From assembly GCA_964390805.1 (NCBI GenBank), contig CAYMKL010000016.1, positions 14,462 through 78,461 of the forward strand: a DNA stretch of 64,000 nt, given 5' to 3'. Below the pieces are notes generated by a model that searched no databases, was not told the DNA's origin, and worked only from the letters and a program-made list of their open reading frames with translations. Below are positions 50,201 through 58,000 of this stretch, piece after piece. The stretch comes from CAYMKL01 sp964390805. GTDB lineage: Bacteria; Chloroflexota; Anaerolineae; VGOG01. The stretch's first letter is position 1, and every line of letters starts with the position of its first letter. The translations under genes were made by a program, and so were the position numbers.

Positions 50201-50257
50201 TTTCCCCATCGGTTGAGATAAAGAATCGGACTGCTAGTCAGTTATCTGATGGTCTGC

Positions 50258-50296
50258 TGGTCTGACCAATTATACTGCAAATCGCAGAAATGTCAA
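50258..50296 (-). promoter_or_regulatory. Promoter and overlapping FadR-type operator of the GntR gene
   Basis: On the minus strand TTGACA (50296-50291), 16 bases, TATAAT (50274-50269), followed directly by the palindrome TGGTCTGACCA (50258-50268), which fits the TGGTnnnACCA operator of FadR-family repressors. A repressor bound here would block the start of transcription. Confidence 0.8.
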
Positions 50297-50297
50297 G

Positions 50298-50520
50298 TGG
50301 CCTTGTGGTCGGACTTTGGACAAATGGGCCCTTACGCTGCAGACCAACGGCACCATCCTGAATGAGGAGTGGTGCCGCTTCTTCCGCGAACATAACTTTC
50401 TGCTTGGCCTCAGTCTGGACGGCCCCCGCGAGCTGCACGACGCTTACCGTGTTGACAAAGGCGGCAACTCTACCTTCGACCGCGTGATGGCCGGGGTACG
50501 TCTGCTGAGGAAACATGCGG
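50298..50520 (+). pseudogene. Fragment of an anaerobic sulfatase-maturating (radical SAM) enzyme
   Basis: An internal segment reads ALTLQTNGTILNEEWCRFFREHNFLLGLSLDGPRELHDAYR, then GNSTFDRVMAGVRLLRKHAV. This is the region after the radical-SAM Cys cluster in anSME proteins. Both the CxxxCxxC motif and the C-terminal SPASM clusters are missing and the frame ends at once. It is a dead remnant lying between the GntR promoter and the VIT/VWA gene. Confidence 0.75.
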
Positions 50521-50633
50521 TTGCGTTCGCTGCGAAAGCCCACAGTTGTTCTTGACACGCTGGGGAACCTTTTACATCCTTGCTGCGTCTAGTAAGTGAA
50601 TTGGCACACTGCATCCAGAAGGAGGCCACGAAG

Positions 50634-53039
50634 ATGAAGATGAGAATTTTGTTAGCTACAGTTGTGCTTTTGGGATTGATCGTAGTCACGGCGGAAACCT
50701 CGTACGCCGACGGCATCATTATCCCCAAACCGCCCCCCCACATCCCTATCACCGAAGTCCCCAACCTGACTATCAAGTACCATCGAGTGAGGGTAACCAT
50801 CGAGAACCAGGTGGCCACCACTCGCATAGATCAGGTCTTTGTCAACGAAGCGCGCTACGAGATGGAGGGCACCTATATCTTCCCTCTGCCTGAGGAGGCG
50901 GCGATCTCGGAGTTCTCCATGTGGGTGGATGGGGAGAAGCTGGAAGGCCAGATGCTCGATAAGGACAAGGCCCGCCGCATCTACGAGGACATCGTGCGCA
51001 GCCGCAGAGACCCAGCCCTCCTGGAATACGTGGGAAGGAACGCTTTCCAGGCGCGGATCTTCCCCATCCCCCCCAACGGGGAACGGCGCGTCGAGCTGGA
51101 GTACAGCCAGGTGCTCTCAATGGAGGGAGAACTGGTCAAGTACGTTTATCCTCTAGACACCGAGCGTTTTTCCGCCAGACCTCTGGAAGAAGTGGCTATC
51201 AGTGTCGAGATCCATTCCAACGAACCCATCAAGGCCATCTACTCCGCCAGCCACCCGGTAGCGGTGGACCGTCGCGGGGATTATAATGCCACAGTAGGTT
51301 ATGAGGAATACGACGTGGTTCCCGATCGCGACTTCGAGCTCTATTATACCATCTCGGATGAGGATTTCGGGCTCAACCTGCTGAGCTACCGCGAGCCTGG
51401 TGAAGACGGCTTCTTCCTCCTGCTCGTCGCCCCCAAGGTCGAGGTGGAAGAGAGAGAGGTGGTGGCCAAAGATGTCATCCTCGTCCTTGACACCTCCGGC
51501 AGCATGCGAGGCGAGAAGCTGGCTCAGGCGAAGGGGGCTCTGGAGTTTGTGCTGGACAACTTGAACGACGAGGACCGGTTCAGTGTTATCGCTTTCAGCA
51601 CGGGCGTGCGCCAGTATGCCGCCAGGCTTCAGCCGGCCGATGAGCGAAACGAGGCCCTGTACTTCGTGCGGGAACTGGAAGCTGTGGGCGGTACCGATAT
51701 CAACCGCGCCTTGCTCGAAGCTTTGGCCCAGGCTGGAGGAGAGCGGCCCACGCTCATCATCTTCCTCACCGATGGCCTGGCTACCGAAGGAGTTGTTGAT
51801 ACGGAGCAGATCATCGCTAACGTCGCCCAGGCGGCCACAGAATCGGTCAGGATTTTCACCTTCGGCGTGGGCGATGAGGTCAATACCGTCCTGCTGGACA
51901 CTCTGGCCCAGAGCCACCGTGGGGCCAGCGCCTACGTGCGGCCGGGGCAGTCTATCGAAGAGGAAGTCTCGGCCTTCTACGCCAAGGTCAGCTCGCCGCT
52001 TCTGGCCGATCTCCATCTCGATTTCGGCGAGGTGCACATCGAGGACACCTATCCCTATCCTCTGCCCGATCTCTTCGCGGGCACCCAACTGGTGCTGGTG
52101 GGCCGCTATCGCCAGAGCGGTTTCACCACTGTCACCCTCGAAGGCGAGGTGAATGACCGTCTCCAGCGTTTTGCCTATGACGACATCCATTTTCGGAGCG
52201 AGGGGGGCGAGTCGTTCATACCTCGCCTCTGGGCCACGCGCAAGATTGGCTACCTTCTGAGCCAGATCCGGCTCCACGGCGAGAGTAGGGAATTAGTGGA
52301 CGAGATCGTGGGCCTCAGTGTGCGCTACGGCATCATTACCCCTTACACGTCCTTCCTGGTGGAAGAAACAGAGAGGGCGCTAACCGAGGCCGGACGGGAG
52401 GTCCTTGTTGAGAAAGAGGTCCAAGTTATGGCCACCCCGGCTCCGGCTTCCGGGGCAGAGGCGGTGAAGAAGAGCGTCGCCCAGCAATCCCTGCGCGGAG
52501 CGGACACGGTGATGGCGCCAGCCATGGCCGAGGTCAAGCACGTGGGCGAAAAGGCTTTCGTCTTGCACGACGGGGTGTGGACCGACACCCTTTTCGAGCC
52601 TGATCGGATGGAGACGGCCAAAGTAGGTTTCGGTACCGAGGGCTATTTCGATCTCCTCGCGGCGCGGCCGGAGTGGGGCAAGTACTTGGCCCTGGGCCAG
52701 CACGTCATCGTCGTCTCGGAGGGGCGGGCCTATGAGGTGACTGAAGGGGATTATGGGCCTGTCGCGCCTACCCCGAGCGTAGTCGAGGGGAGCCCAGTCG
52801 CCAGGCCTGTCCTGAGCCCAGTCGAAGGGCCGACGGAACCGTCACCCTCCGTTCTAGCCCCTGAACCCACGCCCACCGTCCGTCCCCCTGAATCCACTCC
52901 CATCGTCCAATCTTCTGAGCCCACTCCCACCACAGCCCCTGCTTCGGCAGAGGGCCAGGGGAAACCGATCTGCCCTGGGGCGGCGCTCAGCGCGGTGCTG
53001 CCTCTGCTGGGCCTTGCCCTTGCCTGGAGGAGGCGTTAG
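50634..53039 (+). CDS. VIT and VWA domain protein with C-terminal membrane anchor
   Basis: 801 residues from ATG 50634 (AGAAGGAGG eight bases upstream). Signal peptide; VIT domain about 35-160 (VRVTIENQVATTRIDQVFVNEARYEMEGTYIFPLPEEAAISEFSMWVDG); VWA domain about 280-450 with MIDAS DTSGS, T in GGTDI and FLTDGLAT; a long C-terminal part; a Pro-rich tail and PGAALSAVLPLLGLALAWRRR, a helix plus Arg anchor. This is the plan of inter-alpha-trypsin-inhibitor heavy chain homologues and bacterial Marine-Proteobacterial-type sorting anchors. It probably binds metal-dependent ligands at the surface. A repeat (52775-52830) adds SVVEGSPVARPVLSPVEGP. Confidence 0.9.
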   Translation: MKMRILLATVVLLGLIVVTAETSYADGIIIPKPPPHIPITEVPNLTIKYHRVRVTIENQVATTRIDQVFVNEARYEMEGTYIFPLPEEAAISEFSMWVDGEKLEGQMLDKDKARRIYEDIVRSRRDPALLEYVGRNAFQARIFPIPPNGERRVELEYSQVLSMEGELVKYVYPLDTERFSARPLEEVAISVEIHSNEPIKAIYSASHPVAVDRRGDYNATVGYEEYDVVPDRDFELYYTISDEDFGLNLLSYREPGEDGFFLLLVAPKVEVEEREVVAKDVILVLDTSGSMRGEKLAQAKGALEFVLDNLNDEDRFSVIAFSTGVRQYAARLQPADERNEALYFVRELEAVGGTDINRALLEALAQAGGERPTLIIFLTDGLATEGVVDTEQIIANVAQAATESVRIFTFGVGDEVNTVLLDTLAQSHRGASAYVRPGQSIEEEVSAFYAKVSSPLLADLHLDFGEVHIEDTYPYPLPDLFAGTQLVLVGRYRQSGFTTVTLEGEVNDRLQRFAYDDIHFRSEGGESFIPRLWATRKIGYLLSQIRLHGESRELVDEIVGLSVRYGIITPYTSFLVEETERALTEAGREVLVEKEVQVMATPAPASGAEAVKKSVAQQSLRGADTVMAPAMAEVKHVGEKAFVLHDGVWTDTLFEPDRMETAKVGFGTEGYFDLLAARPEWGKYLALGQHVIVVSEGRAYEVTEGDYGPVAPTPSVVEGSPVARPVLSPVEGPTEPSPSVLAPEPTPTVRPPESTPIVQSSEPTPTTAPASAEGQGKPICPGAALSAVLPLLGLALAWRRR
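52775..52832. repeat. Palindromic repeats in the Pro-rich tail of the VIT/VWA gene
   Basis: GAGCGTAGTCGAGGGG, then GGCCTGTCCTGAGCCCAGTC running into GAAGGGCC: a copy of the CCCTTCGAC/GCTCAGGACA family and a half copy, in frame. Confidence 0.75.
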
Positions 53040-53081
53040 GCAACCTTCTCAGCTCCTCCCTCGCTGATCTAATATCCCCCG

Positions 53082-53109
53082 GTAGGGGCAACCTGACGGT
53101 TGCCCCTAC
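53082..53109 (+). terminator. Hairpin GTAGGGGCAACC after the VIT/VWA gene
   Basis: GTAGGGGCAACC (53082-53093) pairs perfectly with GGTTGCCCCTAC (53098-53109). The same hairpin recurs at 54877-54904 after the next gene, so it is also a repeat. No T-run follows. Confidence 0.65.
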
Positions 53110-53149
53110 TGCCAAAATGCCCCCTATCAAATTTCTGTCGCCATAGGTT

Positions 53150-53178
53150 TTGACATATCAGAAGCTATGTGCTAAACT
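53150..53178 (+). promoter_or_regulatory. Promoter of the 205-residue-repeat protein gene
   Basis: TTGACA (53150-53155), 17 bases, TAAACT (53173-53178). The following 90 bases of leader are nearly the same as those after the promoter at 54947. Confidence 0.75.
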
Positions 53179-53298
53179 ACAGCTACGCGGTAGTGTCCCC
53201 AACTCTCAGAGACCATTATTCGTTTGATGTTGGGCGCCTCTGCTCGACATCTTTAGTAAAGTTACCAGCAGATTACAAAAGAGGAGGAGTGAAGAGTG

Positions 53299-54873
53299 AT
53301 GAAAAGCCATCGAATCTTTGCTAAGCCTTGGTTCAGGGTTATGGGCCTCTGTTTGTTTCTGGGGGCAGTGTTGCTGGTAGCGGCAATCTTCAATCTGCCA
53401 GCCTTGGCTGAGCCTCCTACGCCACTAGGGCACAAGGAGCCGAGCCTTCTCACCCCTAACGAGGGTCTGAAAAGCGATCTGAGCAATCGGGATGACAGCG
53501 AGCAGAAGTTGCAGGTCACTCCCAAGCCAGAGGTCGGCCAGTCTTCTGGCCCTGAGCGATCAGGGGAGCAGCGACCGAGTGAGGCCACCTTCGCCCAGCA
53601 GGGGATTTATGGTCAGGTTACCCACAATGGGGCGCCAGCATCAGGCGTGGGGCTCAACTTGCGCTTCTACAATGGCAGCACTTGGTCCACCGCTGCCACC
53701 ACGACCACCGGCGGCGATGGGCGCTACGATTTCGTTGGGGCGCCGAGTCTAGGATCAGGCCAGACGTACTATGTACGCTATGACAACAGCGGCATGGGGG
53801 ATAGCTATCTTTGGTACTGGCTAGGCCCCGACATCACCACCTACGCGGCTGGTAGCGTAGTCCACGGGGGCGATTTCGACATCGCCAATGTATCCTTGCT
53901 CGATCCACCTAATGATGTTACCCGTAACTTGCCCGTCACCTTCCGCTGGGCACGCCGCGAGCTGCCGGGCGACACTTACCGCCTTTATATCTATGACCCT
54001 GACACAGGCTTCGAATGGACAAGCAGTGACCTGGGCGATACCGATTCGTATACCCTCGAATCTCTGGTGTCTGGGATGGAATACGGACACCCGTACCGGT
54101 GGACGGTGTGGGTCTACAATGGCTCAGATAGCTTGGGCCTGGCGTACTACTATAGCAGTATAACCTTCGCTACAGGTACCCCGACCCCAACGACAACCCC
54201 GCCCGCCGGTGCTGAGGGGATTCATGGTCAGGTTACCCACAATGGGGCGCCAGCATCAGGCGTGGGGCTCAACTTGCGCTTCTACAATGGCAGCACTTGG
54301 TCCACCGCTGCCACCACGACCACCGGCGGCGATGGGCGCTACGATTTCGTTGGGGCGCCGAGTCTAGGATCAGGCCAGACGTACTATGTACGCTATGACA
54401 ACAGCGGCATGGGGGATAGCTATCTTTGGTACTGGCTAGGCCCCGACATCACCACCTACGCGGCTGGTAGCGTAGTCCACGGGGGCGATTTCGACATCGC
54501 CAATGTATCCTTGCTCGATCCACCTAATGATGTTACCCGTAACTTGCCCGTCACCTTCCGCTGGGCACGCCGCGAGCTGCCGGGCGACACTTACCGCCTT
54601 TATATCTATGACCCTGACACAGGCTTCGAATGGACAAGCAGTGACCTGGGCGATACCGATTCGTATACCCTCGAATCTCTGGTGTCTGGGATGGAATACG
54701 GACACCCGTACCGGTGGACGGTGTGGGTCTATAATGGCTCAGATAGCTTGGGCCTGGCGTACTACTACAGCCTGCTAACTTTCGCCGCAGGTGCGCCCAC
54801 GCCTACGCCGACGACCACTCCCACGATGCCATACAAGGTCTTTCTACCGCTAATTCTGAAAAACCATTCCTAG
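53299..54873 (+). CDS. Secreted protein of two near-identical 205-residue repeats
   Basis: 524 residues. Signal peptide (MKSHRIFAKPWFRVMGLCLFLGAVLLVAAIFNLPALA); a charged spacer; two copies of a unit starting about residues 103 and 308 (GQVTHNGAPASGVGLNLRFYNGSTW...GLAYYYS); short Thr/Pro linker; terminal YKVFLPLILKNHS. Each unit has a carboxypeptidase-regulatory-like Ig fold (G-x-P-A-S-G-V...G-D-G-R-Y-D-F) followed by a fibronectin-III-like segment (VTFRWARRELPGDTYRLYIY). GGAGG lies about nine bases before ATG 53299. The signal peptide is shared with the next two proteins. Probably a surface adhesin or structural protein. Confidence 0.87.
   Translation: MKSHRIFAKPWFRVMGLCLFLGAVLLVAAIFNLPALAEPPTPLGHKEPSLLTPNEGLKSDLSNRDDSEQKLQVTPKPEVGQSSGPERSGEQRPSEATFAQQGIYGQVTHNGAPASGVGLNLRFYNGSTWSTAATTTTGGDGRYDFVGAPSLGSGQTYYVRYDNSGMGDSYLWYWLGPDITTYAAGSVVHGGDFDIANVSLLDPPNDVTRNLPVTFRWARRELPGDTYRLYIYDPDTGFEWTSSDLGDTDSYTLESLVSGMEYGHPYRWTVWVYNGSDSLGLAYYYSSITFATGTPTPTTTPPAGAEGIHGQVTHNGAPASGVGLNLRFYNGSTWSTAATTTTGGDGRYDFVGAPSLGSGQTYYVRYDNSGMGDSYLWYWLGPDITTYAAGSVVHGGDFDIANVSLLDPPNDVTRNLPVTFRWARRELPGDTYRLYIYDPDTGFEWTSSDLGDTDSYTLESLVSGMEYGHPYRWTVWVYNGSDSLGLAYYYSLLTFAAGAPTPTPTTTPTMPYKVFLPLILKNHS
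53605..54779. repeat. 615-bp tandem duplication
   Basis: Units begin at about 53605 and 54220. Over the first 560 bases I see only two differences (TAT/CAT near the start; one synonymous C/T near 54118/54733). The unit is exactly 205 codons, so the frame is kept. Confidence 0.9.
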
Positions 54874-54876
54874 CCG

Positions 54877-54904
54877 GTAGGGGCAACCGTCCGGTTGCCC
54901 CTAC
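54877..54904 (+). terminator. Hairpin GTAGGGGCAACCG, second copy
   Basis: 13-bp perfect arms (54877-54889 and 54892-54904) four bases after the stop codon. Near-copy of 53082-53109. Confidence 0.65.
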
Positions 54905-54946
54905 TCCCCCAAGAACGTCCCTCGCGAACTCCTGGTGCAATCCGTT

Positions 54947-54975
54947 TTGACATCTCAGAAGTTATGTGATAAACT
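54947..54975 (+). promoter_or_regulatory. Promoter of the 1884-residue protein gene
   Basis: TTGACA (54947-54952), 17 bases, TAAACT (54970-54975), then a leader with AGAGACCATTATTCGTTTGA, shared with the upstream gene's leader. Confidence 0.78.
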
Positions 54976-55090
54976 ACCGTCAATAATGACGCAGTGTCTC
55001 CAATTCCCAGAGACCATTATTCGTTTGATGTCGGGCATCTCTGTTCGACATCTTTAGTGAATTCACCGGCAAGCGACAAAGGAGGAAAAA

Positions 55091-58000
55091 ATGAAAAGCG
55101 ATCGAATCTTCGCCAAGACTTGGTTCAGGATTGGAAGCATTTCCTTGGTTCTGGGAGCAGTGCTGCTGACGGCAGTGCTCAATTTACCGGCGGCGGCTGA
55201 GCCACCCGAGCCACCGGCGATGCCTCCGTATTCTCAGCAGGCGGATGCCTGGCGAGATGAGCCTGAGCCAGCGGCTACGCCATCATCGGGAGTCAAGCCA
55301 GGCCAGGTGTTCCTGGACACTTCTGGCATAGTCTGGAATAGCCCCATAGAAGTCGCCAGTAGTGCCAACGGCTGGACCACCATCATGACCGAGGGCTTCG
55401 AAGGAACCTGGCCTAGCGGCAACTGGACTTTAGGCGAGATGGGAACTAACGACTACAAATGGGCCAAGAGAACCTGTAGACCCTATAGCGGGTCCTATAG
55501 CGCCTGGGGTGTGGGCGGTGGGGTTAACGGTAGTAGCTTGCAGTGCGGCTCCTACTATCCCAGTGGTGCCAACTCGTACATGCTCTACGGCCCCTTCGAT
55601 TTGAGCAGCGCCACCGCTGCCGAGCTCCTTTTCTACCGTTGGAATCTGACCGAGTTAGGTCCTGATTACCTTTTGTGGGGGGCTTCTATTAACGGCTCCA
55701 ACTTCTATGGCACCGTCGCCAGCGGAGATTCTGGCGGTTGGCAGTATACCAGCTTCGACTTGACCAATGTCTACACTCTGGGCGACTTGACCGGCCAGTC
55801 CCAGGTCTGGATCGGCTTCTTCTTTGTCAGTGACTCGGCCAGCAATTACGCGGAGGGAGCCTACGTAGACGACATCACCCTTCGGGCAACAACCGGTGGG
55901 GACTGCCCTGGAGCGTCGGAAAACTCATATATCCAAGGAACGGACAACGAGAATAACCAGCACTATGGATACGCCGACGGGGATATGTATCCTGCGAACG
56001 ATGAGTGTATTTACAACGAGCGCGACAAGGCCCTGTGCCCGGACCTTACGAACCCCTTAGCGCCCATCGAGTTCAATATCGTCGTTGATTCCCTGCCATC
56101 AACCCCCACAAGCGCGGCGCTCAACCTCTATGCCTGGGACGTTGACGAGGAGGGGGATCCACAGAATCCTGATGGGCCAGTGGAACGAGACAGGGTCTAC
56201 TTCAACGGGCATTTTGTCGGCACCTTGACCGGATGGAACCAAACCTGGAGCACTTCGCACTTCAACGTTGACCCTTCCTGGGTCAATGAGGGAAACAACC
56301 TGGTGGAAGTGCTGATAGATGAGTACGACGGCTGCTGGTGTGTGAGTATTGACTGGGGTCAGTTGGTGCTGGGTGGCGGCGGAGGGGCGGCGTCCATCTA
56401 CTCGGCTGCCTCCGATAGAACTTGCTACCAGCCTGGCTGGCCGGTGTACGTGCAGATGATACTGCGCACGACGTTGGCAAGTCAGGAGGTGCGGATCGAG
56501 GTTAACATCGTTGACCCTAACAACGTTACCAGAGCTAGCTGGACGGATACCAGAACCCTCACCGGCCCCAGTACGAACAACGACGTCATCGCTAACCTGA
56601 CCATACCGTCCAATGCCCCCGAAGGCGACTACACCATCCAGATCTTCATCTATGACACCTGTAGTGAGACCCAGAATGACTACCATGAGATACCCATTGA
56701 GGTTGACCGGACGTGCGGGGAGACCGTGACGGTGACTGCGACGGCCACCAGAACACCGACCAGGACGCCCACCAGGACGCCTACCAGAACACCGACCAGG
56801 ACGCCCACCAGGACGCCTACCAGGACCCCTACTCCCACCGCAACGCCTACCCCCACCACGACACCCTACTGGAAGCCCGGCGACTGGCCGGACTACGCTC
56901 CCAACGGGATGCCCGACTTCGACCAGAGACAATATGAATGGTGGGATCCCTGGGATCATGAGTGGTCTTACGGCGGGCCGGTGTCGGTGGCCAACTGCCT
57001 GTGGTGGTTCGACTCCAAGATGGAACCCTACCCGGTGCATCCACCGGCCATCAACGACCACTATCCCATGGTCGAATCGTACAGCCCCGGCCAGTTGGAT
57101 GACCATGATCCGCTGAACGTGCAACCATTCGTCGAGCACTTGGCCTGGCTAATGGACACCGATGGGCAGCGGAGTGGCCCTGACCCGGACAAAGCGGGCA
57201 CCGACCCGTGGAACATGTACTACGCCGTTCAGGAATATCTGGCCTTAAAAGGCTTGAACTACAACTACTCGGTTACGGCGTATGAGCAGCCTCCCTTTGA
57301 CTGGGTAGAGTACGAAATAGAGCGGTGTGAGGACGTCATCCTGCTCCTGGGCTTCTGGAGATGGAACGCCGAGCGTCAGGAGTGGGAGCGCTTGGGCGGT
57401 CACTACGTCACTTCAGCGGGGGTGGATTCGCACAATCGCCTCATCGCCTTCAGTGATCCTCGGGAGAATAGGGCTGAGGAGGGTTGGCCAGGGCGGGTGA
57501 AAAATGGCATATTGATCTCGCACTACCCTATACCTGGTCACTCGCACGATGTGCACAATGATGCAGGCAACATCTCCCATGACATATACCATGTTGTGGA
57601 TACCAATAGCCCGGGTGGGGTTTGGGGCCCGGCCGACTACTACGTTGAGAGTATTGAGACTTCCTTTGGTCGTAACTACCCCAGAAACTTCCCTGAGCGG
57701 TACAGGCCGAGCCGGGACTTGAGCGAGTATGCCCTGGCGACTGTCCAGACTGAGGTCGAGTTTGCCATCGCCATCTCGCCTGAGGATATCCCTACTCCCA
57801 CCCATACGCCGACGCCCACCAGAACACCGACCAGGACACCAACACCCACTCGTACCCCAACGCCCACTAGCACTCCCACGAACACGCCTACTCCTACCGT
57901 TACACCCACGGCGACACCCTACTTCAAGCCCGGTGACTGGGTTGACTACGCTCCCAACGGGATGCCCGACTTTGACCAGAGGCAGGATAATGAATGGTAC

